Source: Ignavibacteria bacterium (lineage in GTDB: Bacteria > Bacteroidota > Ignavibacteria > Kapaibacteriales > UBA961). From it: a stretch of 64,000 nt of DNA. A program made the translations under genes and the position numbers. The stretch covers positions 62,001 through 126,000 of the forward strand of contig JADJXV010000028.1 of NCBI GenBank assembly GCA_016720145.1, written 5' to 3'. The notes below the pieces were generated by a model. The model searched no databases and was not told the origin of the DNA. It worked only from the letters and a program-made list of their open reading frames with translations. Below are positions 9,123 to 17,756 of this stretch, in pieces (position 1 is the stretch's first letter; every line of letters begins with the position of its first letter).

Positions 9123-9644
9123 ATGATAAACTGGAAATGTTTAATACTAAGTTATAGTCGTTTATTGGCACTGGTAATAATTTTATCTTCTTGCAATCTA
9201 GAAGATAAAGTTTATATCGAAGATTGTAGAGTAATCACTAAAGCTGATCCTGAATATCAATTTGTAATACCGTCATTAGATAGAAATGTCGATGATAGTG
9301 TTTGGCAAATTGATTTTAATTCTGAATATCTTAATCATTCTGTTACTATTATTGATAAAAAATACAAATGGAATCGGACATTTGCTTCTCACTATTTTGA
9401 TGTCATAATATCCTCATTTACCAATAAATATGTTGTTTTATATGCGGGTCATTCTGGAATTTTGAATGGATACACACTATTTCCTAAGTGGTGGCATGAT
9501 ATATATGTGTTAGATAGAAAAGATGGTCATGTAGTAAAATTAATCGAAATAAAAGAAGGATTATGGAGTTCAGTCATTTATGGGAACGCAGTTGTCATGA
9601 GATTCGATGACATAAATGCGCTACCAATTTGTATGTTAGAATGA
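9123..9644 (+). CDS. Hypothetical lipoprotein, 173 aa
   Basis: The ATG at 9123 gives a lipoprotein signal peptide (MINWKCLILSYSRLLALVII) with lipobox LSSC and lipidation at C24; upstream in-frame codons would bury this signal, so I took the shorter start. The mature part has WQIDFNSEYLNHSVTIIDKKY, WWHDIYVLDRKDGHVVKLI and FDDINALP stretches, which look like blades of a small beta-propeller or a fragment of one. No family is recognised. The gene is AT-rich compared with the surroundings and sits between two nearly identical 360-bp repeats (8609-8974 and 9819-10176). This suggests it was brought in, or is bounded, by that element. Confidence 0.65.
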   Translation: MINWKCLILSYSRLLALVIILSSCNLEDKVYIEDCRVITKADPEYQFVIPSLDRNVDDSVWQIDFNSEYLNHSVTIIDKKYKWNRTFASHYFDVIISSFTNKYVVLYAGHSGILNGYTLFPKWWHDIYVLDRKDGHVVKLIEIKEGLWSSVIYGNAVVMRFDDINALPICMLE

Positions 9645-9818
9645 AGGACATTTATATCTGTCGGTTTTTCAACTGAAAGTAAACACTTGCCACTAAAACG
9701 TTTGCTTGAAAATTAGTTATTCAATGATAGAAGCAAAAGTTCCTCTCCGTCCAGTTTATACCTCTCCCAGATTCCAGCGTGATCCAACATTTGTAGAAAG
9801 ATGAACTACTCCCTTCTG

Positions 9819-10221
9819 AGAGTATTGCTTCCCAGCGATGTCCTCGGTTTTTGGGTTTGATCATCGACCAACCGAGCCGCCCTAGCAAAAAAGCAATGGG
9901 CTCCGGCTATCTCTCTCTTCCTGACTAGACTCCAGCTTCAGCTGGAGGAAAAGGTTAGGATAGAAGGCTTTAGCCAAATTTTGCTATTTTGACTGGAATA
10001 AATTCCAGCCCTACAATTTGTTCGAGCCGATGGCTCTTATTGGTATTTAATTGATGATGAGTTAGGTGGATATATCGTCGTCGCCGTCGATGTAACACAT
10101 TGAAAAATAAAAAAACCAATAAATTCAGATAGGAATGCCAGAAATTGTAGCAACGGATTTTAATCCGTTGGGGAAAGAACGCCGGAAATTGTAGCAACGG
10201 ATTTTAATCCGTTGGGAAAAG
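9819..10221. repeat. Long dispersed repeat, copy 2, plus two CAACGGATT hairpins
   Basis: From 9819 to about 10176 this matches copy 1 at 8609-8974 in the same orientation with a few substitutions. Two units reading AAATTGTAGCAACGGATTTT then AATCCGTTG (about 10143-10171 and 10185-10213) follow head to tail. The same hairpin recurs as a tandem array in inverse orientation at 54308-54570. Confidence 0.85.
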
Positions 10222-10296
10222 AGCAGGTTATTATGCATGAAAGCCAGAAATAGGTTGAATGAATTTGGCTAAAGCCCTAACGTCCATACCATTTCC

Positions 10297-10462
10297 TCCA
10301 GCTGAAGCTGGAGTCTAGTCAAGAAGATTGTCGCCTTCGGCATCCAACTATCACCACGTCCTTTCTCTTCCGAGAGTATCGCTTCAGAGCGATGCCCTCG
10401 GTTTTTGGGTAAGCGCGACGTCCTCACCGAGCCGCTCGCGAAGAAGCGAGGGGCTCGGAAGA
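10297..10462. repeat. Partial, rearranged copy of the dispersed repeat
   Basis: The CTCCAGCTTCAGCTGGAG palindrome appears in inverse orientation, followed by GAGAGTATCGCTTC, CCCTCGGTTTTTGGG and the strong hairpin CCGAGCCGCTCGCGAAG...GGGGCTCGG. The nuoD frame runs open back into this block, which is why the apparent N-terminus is long. The repeat should be treated as 5' flank, not coding sequence. Confidence 0.75.
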
Positions 10463-10578
10463 AGACTATTTTACCCAATTCTCCCCCAACTTGGCTTTTG
10501 TCTTTGGTTAGCCGTGGCGAGTTCCGTAAATTGCCATTTGAAACATCGAAATTCTTTCTGAAATGTAAGGAACATCTT

Positions 10579-11853
10579 ATGCAAATCTCTCCCAGTGCGG
10601 CAATTGAGCGTGCTCAGAACCTACGACAAAACAAAATTATCCATGAATTAATGGATAAAGACACGACCGTGATGTTCGAAGATCCACTCGAAAATGATAT
10701 GGTCCTCAATATGGGACCCCAGCATCCTGCCACCCACGGCGTACTCCGTGTCCTTCTCCGTCTCGACGGCGAAACGATCATCAAATGCGTTCCCGAGCTC
10801 GGCTATCTCCACCGCGGATACGAAAAAATTGCCGAGAATATGACCTACCACGAATTTATTCCCCACACCGACCGACTCGACTACATGGCGCCAATGAGCA
10901 ATAATGTCGCCATCACACTTGCCGTCGAAAATGCACTCGGTATCGAAGCGCCTGAACGCGCACAATGGATCCGCACTCTCGTGTGCGAGCTCGCTCGTGT
11001 ATCCTCACACCTCATGGCAATGGGCGCTACCAGTATGGATGTTGGAGCGCTGACGCTCTTCTTGTGGACATTTACCGAACGTGAAAAACTCTATGATATC
11101 TTTGAACTTATCTGCGGCGCACGTTTCACGACAAGCTACTCCCGCATCGGTGGCGTGGCGAATGATATTGATGCAGCTACCCTCCAAAAAACACGTGAAT
11201 GGGCGAATCAATTCCCCGGCGAACTCCACACTTTTGAATTATTAGTCAATAAAAATAGAATCTTCGTCGATCGACTCTCGGGTGTGGGCTATATTCCTGC
11301 TGATAAAGCGATCGCGCTCGGACTCACCGGACCATGCCTTCGCGGCTGCGGCGTTCCCCGCGACCTCCGTAAGGACGAACCGTATCTCGTCTATGACAAA
11401 TTAGACTTTGATGTCATTACACACAATGATTGCGATACTTGGGCTCGTTATATCGTGCGGGTTGAGGAAATGAAACAATCAATCAAGCTCATTCATCAAA
11501 TACTCGATATGATGCCGCAAGGACCGGTGCAGAGTGATGATCCGCAAACGTCATTGCCGCGTAAAGCCAATATTTACACGAAGATGGAAGAACTCATCAA
11601 TGACTTCATGCTCGTTAATTTTGGCGCCATGCCTCCCAAAGGCGAGACCTATACCTGCATCGAAAGCCCGAAAGGTGAGCTTGGATTTTATATCGTGTCC
11701 GACGGAACCGGTCAGCCATGGAAGATGAAAATTCGGTCGCCCTCGACTTCCAATCTCCAAGGTCTAAAATTCATGAGCGAGGGTTCGATGATTTCAGATA
11801 TTGTAGCAATTATAGGTTCAGTCGATCCGATCATGGGTGAAGCAGATAAGTAA
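10579..11853 (+). CDS. nuoD: NADH-quinone oxidoreductase subunit D (49-kDa type), stand-alone gene
   Basis: The 424-residue product is a clear NuoD. It has NMGPQHPATHGVLRV near the N-terminus, then ELGYLHRGYEKIAE, the CELARVSSHLMAMGATSMDVGALT segment, the GPCLRGCGVPRDLRKDEPY region, and ends with DIVAIIGSVDPIMGEADK. In complex I this subunit helps form the quinone site together with NuoB. I placed the start at the ATG at 10579 because AAGGA lies 8 bp before it and the frame upstream is repeat DNA. Unusually, no other nuo gene is nearby: dispersed repeats lie upstream and an OmpA gene downstream. The order nuoABCDEF is usual, so this is either a displaced subunit or a second copy. Confidence 0.95.
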   Translation: MQISPSAAIERAQNLRQNKIIHELMDKDTTVMFEDPLENDMVLNMGPQHPATHGVLRVLLRLDGETIIKCVPELGYLHRGYEKIAENMTYHEFIPHTDRLDYMAPMSNNVAITLAVENALGIEAPERAQWIRTLVCELARVSSHLMAMGATSMDVGALTLFLWTFTEREKLYDIFELICGARFTTSYSRIGGVANDIDAATLQKTREWANQFPGELHTFELLVNKNRIFVDRLSGVGYIPADKAIALGLTGPCLRGCGVPRDLRKDEPYLVYDKLDFDVITHNDCDTWARYIVRVEEMKQSIKLIHQILDMMPQGPVQSDDPQTSLPRKANIYTKMEELINDFMLVNFGAMPPKGETYTCIESPKGELGFYIVSDGTGQPWKMKIRSPSTSNLQGLKFMSEGSMISDIVAIIGSVDPIMGEADK

Positions 11854-11877
11854 TTGATTGTAAATAAATTAGAAAAA

Positions 11878-11906
11878 GGCGAACCCGGTGGGTTCGCCTT
11901 TTTTTT
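11878..11906 (+). terminator. Rho-independent terminator of nuoD
   Basis: Perfect 9-bp GC-rich stem (GGCGAACCC / GGGTTCGCC), 3-nt loop and a run of eight T, 25 bp after the nuoD stop. Confidence 0.92.
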
Positions 11907-12055
11907 GATGGAATTCTCTCAAATCATTATATATGCGGCTATAAAAATGTACCGCCAAACTACTGGTTAAGTAGCATATTTATCAATATATTCAGTGGGA
12001 CATCAGATCGATCTGTATAATATACTCAACATGATGGAGTGAAAAAAAGAAAGTA

Positions 12056-13141
12056 CTATTTCCGAATAAACTCCACTCTTCGATTCTTCGCTTTATTCAT
12101 CGGTGTATCATTGGCGGCGATGAGTTCGGTCTCGCCTTTGCCGTCGGATTCTAAGCGCGCGGCCTCAACGCCAAATTTTTCAACTAATTCTTTCTTGACC
12201 GATGCACCTCTGCGCTTCGAGAGGTCGAGATTGAGCGCATTATCGCCGTCAGCATCTGTATGCCCGACGATTTTTACCGACAACTGAGGATTGTCTTTCA
12301 TCACTTGGGCGATTTCCTTGAGCGTTGCATCCGACTCGGGCTTGACCAGATCGGAATTCACATCAAAAAATATCCCGTATGAGATGAGTTTGCCCGTCGT
12401 CAGGAGTTTATTCCGCATATCGGGTAAGCCGGCTGCGATGCGGATATTACTAAAAAGGGGAGTCGCTTCACCGCTGATTTGTATCCTGAAAATATTATAC
12501 TTATACGGGGCAATCAAGCCGCGCGGCAAGTCTAAAATCTTACGGTCACGGGCGTACATTCTCACGCGTTGTTTTTGTATCCACAGGGAGATATGGGTCA
12601 TTTCTGTGGACATAAACATATACGGCGATTGCCCGTTATCCTTATATCCGCCATCGGCTTCCGACCAATTACTCCAATTCACCATATCATATTCGGGCGT
12701 GATACCGAGACCCGATTTGCCGGGAACGGCGCCGCCCTCGTTGGGGTCTTTGAGTGAACCGCTCACAAGCAGAAGACTTATCCCGTGTATTGTCTCTATA
12801 TTTTCAGAATTGAGCGGTACCATGTCGAATTCTATCGTATAATTATCCGTAAAGTCAGCTACCACTTCCGGGATATAATACCCGCCAGCCGTAAATTGAA
12901 GCCAGCGCCCCGGATATTTCGATGATGTCACGATTTCACCACTGCCATTGGTATTCCAGAGTGCCGGGAAGTCGCCGATGTTGTCGGACGTAAAGTCATC
13001 AAAATACACAACTTTCTCACCGGGAATGAAGTCGAATTTTGAGGTAATTTTGTTGTCTTCCTGCGCATAAACCGATAACGTGCCTCCAAATACCAACACA
13101 GCAAGAGCGAAGCGCACGATCGTTTTCCAAATATTCTTCAT
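12056..13141 (-). CDS. OmpA-family cell-envelope protein
   Basis: About 361 residues from the ATG at 13141 (an alternative GTG-type start lies 12 bp upstream). A signal peptide (MKNIWKTIVRFALAVLVFGG...SVYAQ) is followed by a concanavalin/LamG-like beta region (YFDDFTSDNIGDFPALWNT... DFDMVP-like, IWIQKQRVRMYARD). The C-terminal part is a peptidoglycan-binding OmpA domain from about residue 245 (YGIFFDVNSDLVKPESDATLKEIA, IVGHTDADGDNALNLDLSKRRGASVK, NRRVEFIRK). Family members tether the outer membrane to peptidoglycan. The gene is convergent with nuoD. The immediate 5' flank holds a 14-bp tandem array whose unit resembles the start of this very gene. Confidence 0.9.
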   Translation of the reverse strand: MKNIWKTIVRFALAVLVFGGTLSVYAQEDNKITSKFDFIPGEKVVYFDDFTSDNIGDFPALWNTNGSGEIVTSSKYPGRWLQFTAGGYYIPEVVADFTDNYTIEFDMVPLNSENIETIHGISLLLVSGSLKDPNEGGAVPGKSGLGITPEYDMVNWSNWSEADGGYKDNGQSPYMFMSTEMTHISLWIQKQRVRMYARDRKILDLPRGLIAPYKYNIFRIQISGEATPLFSNIRIAAGLPDMRNKLLTTGKLISYGIFFDVNSDLVKPESDATLKEIAQVMKDNPQLSVKIVGHTDADGDNALNLDLSKRRGASVKKELVEKFGVEAARLESDGKGETELIAANDTPMNKAKNRRVEFIRK

Positions 13142-13186
13142 TGCAGTCTCCATTTGTTATTGAATATTCTTCATCGAATGATATTC

Positions 13187-13299
13187 ATCGAATATTTTTC
13201 ATCGAATATTTTTCATCGAATATTTTTCATCGAATATTTTTCTTCGAATATTTTTCATCGAATATTTTTCATCGAATATTTTTCATCGAATATTTTTCA
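13187..13299 (-). repeat. 14-bp tandem repeat, 8 units, upstream of the OmpA gene
   Basis: Read in the direction of the OmpA gene, the unit is ATGAAAAATATTCG repeated eight times (one unit has AAG for ATG). The gene itself begins ATGAAGAATATTTG, matching 12 of 14 positions. The array ends about 45 bp before the start codon, so it lies in the promoter or leader. Confidence 0.9.
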
Positions 13300-13806
13300 A
13301 TTGCCCATGATTGAAATCATGGGCTATGTTTTTCAATGTGCGGTACGATGATTGTCTTACCGACCTACAGCTTGCCGACTAAAATTTGGCAAGTATTGAA
13401 CACTTCGACAAGCTGTTAATGACACATTTGATATTCATCTATAAACTTTACGGCTAACATAATGATAATAGTAGGGTTAGCATTTATAATTCTGCGTGCC
13501 TTATCTATACGGTTGAAACCGTTGCATCGGTTGTATCGCGCTTTTTGAAAATGGTTAAAACCATTATCAGATTTCAAAACCGTTAAAACGGTTTATGAAT
13601 TTTTGTCGCGTCTTGATCCCATGATAAAATCATGGGCTATGTTTTAATCCAGGTGTCATTGTTTTTGTTAGGAGCGGGTTTCCGCTACTTAGGAACTCAG
13701 TGTGACGAAACATACTGTCTTTCTTAGGACTTACAGACTTACAACTTACAGACTTACGACTTACAGACTTACAACTTACAACTTACCGACTTACGACTAA
13801 AAAACC
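13300..13806. repeat. Gene-free region with small palindromes and a CTTAC tandem array
   Basis: No gene is seen. It holds CCCATGATTGAAATCATGGG near 13303 and a related CCCATGATAAAATCATGGG near 13618. A run of TTAAAACC palindromes lies at about 13510-13600 (CGGTTGAAACCG, ATGGTTAAAACCAT, AAACCGTTAAAACGGTTT). A degenerate ACTTACAG / ACTTACGA tandem repeat lies at about 13730-13800, just after the stop of the next gene. Confidence 0.7.
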
Positions 13807-14559
13807 CTACCCATTCGGCGGAATGAGACTCAGCTTTACTGTCTTACCGGTTTTGGTTTTCATAATCACCCCGACGAGACCGAATTTATGATTGGTAACG
13901 TAGGTGATTTTTTCAATTACCGGATCTTCTTGTGTTTGCTCGACTTGGATGACCTTGATCATCCAAAAGCCCATGTAGTAATCATCGGTGGTCGATTTGC
14001 TGACGACGGTGCGTGTCACTTTCACACCTTCTGTATTCGTGAATTCATACTTATCACCGACATTAGCAGAATATTTCACGATGGTATAGGGGTTCGTGAA
14101 ATTCCCTCCTCCGCTCATATATTCCTGAATTCCTTCGGACGTGACTTTCATTTTGAGGTCAAATGCGAGGTGCATTTTCTGTTTGTCAGTGGTGTCGAGC
14201 TTCGCGCCAAACATCTTGACATACTTGTCAATTATTGCCACACGAAGAGAATGAGGCAGATCTTTTGTACCTAAAAGCGAGTCAACGGTAGATGTAAATA
14301 CGGAGTCGAAACCAACCTTTACACTAATCGTCACATTGCCATTTTCACTCTTGGTAATGATGGCTGTGTCCTTCATTCGGTCGAAGGCAGGTATCCAGGT
14401 GTCCATACTCAAATTCGCAATAAATTCACCTCCAACTTTGGTGAGTTCGAGGTCGGTATCACCTCCGATTTCATTTGGACCAACGGTCGTCTCGCATGCA
14501 TAAAAAAAGAAAATTCCACTCAATACCGCTGCAATTAACAATCTTCGAAATGCTTTCAT
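13807..14559 (-). CDS. Hypothetical lipoprotein, 250 aa
   Basis: I chose the ATG at 14559 because a strong GGAGGA site lies 6 bp before it. The signal peptide MKAFRRLLIAAVLSGIFFFY ends in a lipobox with C22. The mature protein (from CETTVGPNEIGG) is beta-rich, with repeated KMKVTSEG, VGDKYEFTNTEGVKVTR, YVTNHKFGLVGVIMKTKTGKTVKL strands. No family is recognised; the pattern resembles surface or periplasmic lipoproteins of Bacteroidota that are of unknown role. It is not in an operon: the flanks are intergenic on both sides, and the gene to the right is divergent. Confidence 0.65.
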   Translation of the reverse strand: MKAFRRLLIAAVLSGIFFFYACETTVGPNEIGGDTDLELTKVGGEFIANLSMDTWIPAFDRMKDTAIITKSENGNVTISVKVGFDSVFTSTVDSLLGTKDLPHSLRVAIIDKYVKMFGAKLDTTDKQKMHLAFDLKMKVTSEGIQEYMSGGGNFTNPYTIVKYSANVGDKYEFTNTEGVKVTRTVVSKSTTDDYYMGFWMIKVIQVEQTQEDPVIEKITYVTNHKFGLVGVIMKTKTGKTVKLSLIPPNG

Positions 14560-14571
14560 TTCTTCCTCCAA

Positions 14572-14919
14572 AATAGTAGAACAAATAACGTCATTTCAAC
14601 GCCCTAAATTTATCCTAAATATTTGGTAAATAATATGATTTATATCATGTTTTGAAAATATTAATTCTATGAATTTGCATAGCAAAATCCCCCCGGCAAT
14701 TCTACACTTGGATGTTCATGTGTAGGAGTGCAATCCTATAACAACTGATTTGGTTACAAAATTTAAACATAAATTTTTCCACTGTAACCGAATAGAAATG
14801 ACCATCTTGTTGGCGGCATATAACCCATATATTTCGGGCTTATAAAATTGAGAAGTTCCGCCTGATCACCGGTGCTTTGAAATATGAAAAACTACTTTTT
14901 TTGACATTTTTATCGAACA
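14572..14919. other. 348-bp divergent intergenic region
   Basis: AT-rich and gene-free. A palindrome ATGATTTATATCAT lies at about 14636-14649, a possible operator for either divergent gene. TAGGAGTGCAATCCTA near 14722 is a further short hairpin of the dispersed palindrome type. Nothing else can be supported. Confidence 0.4.
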
Positions 14920-17592
14920 ATGAAAACATTCTATCGAACATTTATCGTTCAACTTCTTGTGGGAGTATTATTCTCACCGATCACATTTTCTCAGCAATTC
15001 AACGCGAATCTCGCGGCAAAACTTCAGCAGACTCTCGATACGCAGCTTGCAGCATTCCCGGATACAAAAGGTGTGTCGGCGAGTATATATTATCCCGGAC
15101 AAGGTTTTTGGAAAGGTGCAAGTGGAATATCTCATCCCGGTCATCCAATTACAACTGATATGGAATTCGGAATCGCCAGTAATACAAAGCTTTTTACATC
15201 AGTGGCGGTGATGAAACTCGTCGAAAACAATATTCTCAACTTAAATGACCAACTTAACGAATGGCTCCCACCGTTCGCAAATGTTGACTCATCAATCACC
15301 ATCAGACAGCTTCTCAATCATACAAGTGGTATCGCAGATTTATTCAACAATGCTTCCATGGCATTTATTCAAGCTCATCCGGATCATGTATTTACAACCG
15401 CAGAAGTGATGGCGTATGTCGGTCCGAAGTTGTTTAATAAAGGGGCAACTACGGGATATTCCAATACCAATTACTTCTTGGCTGGATTAATAGTTGAGAG
15501 CGCTACAGGTCAGCCCGTATCGAAGATTATCCGTGATAGTATTCTTACTCCACTACAGCTCGACAGTACTTTTTTTGATGGCAAAGAAACAGTCCTCGGT
15601 ACGATTGCACATCCATGGCAGGATGGAGTAGATGTGTTCAATATTTCAAGAACAGCGCTCAATACACTCGCCGGTTCAGCAGGAGCTATCTACTCGACAG
15701 CAAACGAAATGACTCAGTGGTATCAAGCGCTTCTCGGTGGACAAGTAGTGACTCCAAACTCACTTACGGAAATTACTACTTTTGTAAGTCCAGGAAATTA
15801 TGGTTTAGGTATTACGAAGTTTTCGGTAGGTGGTCGAACAGTATGGGGTCACGGCGGCATAAATACCGGCTATAAAAGCAGAATGCTCTACGATACTGAA
15901 TACAAAGTCATCGCCTGTGGACTCTCCAATTCCAATCAATCTGCGATCGATGGAGCAATTACCGCTACACTTCTCCTTACGGTCATCAATTCCTTACCTG
16001 CTGTAGCCGGAGCAATTTCAGGTAGTAATATCGTTTGCCAAGGTCACAATTCAGTGACCTATACCGTACCACAAATCGCAAAAGCTACCTCTTATACTTG
16101 GACTTTACCAACCGGCGCAACAGGCACTAGCGCTACGAATAGTATCACCGTCGATTATGGTATAGCAGCAACTTCAGGCAGTATCACAGTTGTAGGAACA
16201 AATCAGTACGGCAATGGCGTTCCTTCATCAGTCAATATTACCGTAAATACACTCCCATCAGCAAGCATTTCGGGTGATGCGAGTGTGCTGGCAAATTCAC
16301 AAGAAAATTACTCTATACCTGCAAATTCAGGTTCAATAACATGGTCAGTTAATGGAGGATCAATCATTGCAGGACAAGGTACGGAGAATGTATCAATTAG
16401 CTGGGGAGCTTTCGGTGCCGGAATTATAGATGTCACCGTTCAGAGTCAACAAGGGTGTTCTGCTTCGAGCTCGATGTCCGTTGAAAAATGCGCTGCAGCG
16501 ACCGGTGCAAGTTTGGCTTTATGGTTCGACGCGAGTACAATTACCGGTATAAACAATGGACAATCTCTTGCTTTTACAGCTCCTTACACCGAAGCGCATC
16601 CATCGTGGCAGGATCAGTCAGGTAATGGACGTGGCGCGTATATGGTGGGTGGGAATCAAATTCTGATACCGACGTATTATTCTGCGGGAGCGCATACAAT
16701 TAATACATTACCTGCTGTAAAATTTGATAATACTAATGATGCTCTCATTGTGAATAATTCACAGGCAGTAAATGCCGGGAATGCGAAAACGCTTTTTGCG
16801 GCGTTCAAAACCGGTGCTGATGTCGCTGCCAAACAAGTCATTTTCGAATCGGGAAGCGGCGCTGCAACCCATTCAGGATATAATATTTATGTCTATGATA
16901 CACATATCGGCTTCGGTGTGTGGAATGGCAGTACTTCTTTGTGGATCAATGCACCATGCGAAGCAAACACAGAATACGTCGCACAGCTTGTCTATGACGG
17001 CTCAGCAGGCACGCTGAAAGTAATGCTCAATGGTGATACGGAAACTTCATCCGGAGCACCGGCAAGTCTTCCGAAAGGCACTCAGTATAATGGACTTGGT
17101 TCATCCGTTCAAGGCACACGGATGTGGAATGGTTTTTCTAGCTCTACGATCGATTATCCATTCGGAGGTTCGATCGCCGAAGTGCTGCTCTACAATACAA
17201 CCGCCGCATCCACGCGTAATCAGACATCCGCGTATCTTAATACAAAATATGGAGTTGACTTCGGCGGTAATTCAAAACGCAGTGAAAATAGGTTTGAAAT
17301 AATCGAAGGGAATGTAGGTGAATCCGTTGAAGAAACCAATACTATATCCATCCAACCCAATCCGGCAAACGAAGAAGCGACCGTCAGGATATATTCAACG
17401 TCTAACGAAGATGTGGTAATCAATATATACGATGCACTCGGACAATCCTTTATTCTACCGGTAAAAGGCGTTATCAATGTAGGGTGGAATGAATTCTCGC
17501 TTCAAACTGCGCCTCTCCAAACCGGCACGTATCGAGTCGTAATTTCAGGAGCAAGTATTCATGAAAGTACTTCTTTAGTAATTTTGAAGTAA
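14920..17592 (+). CDS. Exported class C beta-lactamase-like serine hydrolase with PKD/LamG modules and T9SS sorting domain
   Basis: 890 residues. A signal peptide (to about residue 24) is followed by a serine hydrolase domain of the beta-lactamase/penicillin-binding (AmpC, EstB) type (about 28-350). The catalytic S87-N-T-K90, Y180-S-N182 and H311-G-G313 motifs are all intact. Next come a PKD/Ig-like region (about 355-520), a LamG/concanavalin-like domain (about 525-790) and a C-terminal sorting domain (SIQPNPANEEATVRIYS...INIYDALGQ..., ending TYRVVISGASIHESTSLVILK) typical of T9SS cargo. The hydrolase could act on peptides or esters; the substrate cannot be told. The next gene is a paralogue with the same hydrolase but different tail modules. 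Confidence 0.88.
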   Translation: MKTFYRTFIVQLLVGVLFSPITFSQQFNANLAAKLQQTLDTQLAAFPDTKGVSASIYYPGQGFWKGASGISHPGHPITTDMEFGIASNTKLFTSVAVMKLVENNILNLNDQLNEWLPPFANVDSSITIRQLLNHTSGIADLFNNASMAFIQAHPDHVFTTAEVMAYVGPKLFNKGATTGYSNTNYFLAGLIVESATGQPVSKIIRDSILTPLQLDSTFFDGKETVLGTIAHPWQDGVDVFNISRTALNTLAGSAGAIYSTANEMTQWYQALLGGQVVTPNSLTEITTFVSPGNYGLGITKFSVGGRTVWGHGGINTGYKSRMLYDTEYKVIACGLSNSNQSAIDGAITATLLLTVINSLPAVAGAISGSNIVCQGHNSVTYTVPQIAKATSYTWTLPTGATGTSATNSITVDYGIAATSGSITVVGTNQYGNGVPSSVNITVNTLPSASISGDASVLANSQENYSIPANSGSITWSVNGGSIIAGQGTENVSISWGAFGAGIIDVTVQSQQGCSASSSMSVEKCAAATGASLALWFDASTITGINNGQSLAFTAPYTEAHPSWQDQSGNGRGAYMVGGNQILIPTYYSAGAHTINTLPAVKFDNTNDALIVNNSQAVNAGNAKTLFAAFKTGADVAAKQVIFESGSGAATHSGYNIYVYDTHIGFGVWNGSTSLWINAPCEANTEYVAQLVYDGSAGTLKVMLNGDTETSSGAPASLPKGTQYNGLGSSVQGTRMWNGFSSSTIDYPFGGSIAEVLLYNTTAASTRNQTSAYLNTKYGVDFGGNSKRSENRFEIIEGNVGESVEETNTISIQPNPANEEATVRIYSTSNEDVVINIYDALGQSFILPVKGVINVGWNEFSLQTAPLQTGTYRVVISGASIHESTSLVILK

Positions 17593-17635
17593 AGCAACTG
17601 CTTGAGTTGGGAATTCAGAGAATTCAATGTTTATA

Positions 17636-17668
17636 ATCAATTGTAGGGGCGAATTGAATTCGCTCGGG
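17636..17668 (+). repeat. TTGTAGGGG + palindrome element
   Basis: CAATTGTAGGGGCGAATTGA followed by ATTCGC: a constant TTGTAG tail joined to the palindrome GCGAATTGAATTCGC. Same design as the dispersed hairpins elsewhere in the window (see findings). A related GCGAATGCAATTCGC lies near 60352. Confidence 0.7.
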
Positions 17669-17756
17669 TCGTGCAGGCTCACACGGCGAATGTAATTCCC
17701 CCCAACAGTTTACAATTACCAACTCAAAAGGCAATAATTACAATTAACCTACCATC

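Noticed and set aside
10405..10578. 58-residue N-terminal extension of NuoD
   Set aside because: Encoded by dispersed repeat DNA; a normal NuoD start with AAGGA lies at 10579.
13154..13351. 65-codon plus-strand frame with FIEYFSSNIFHRIF repeats
   Set aside because: Translation of the 14-bp tandem array.
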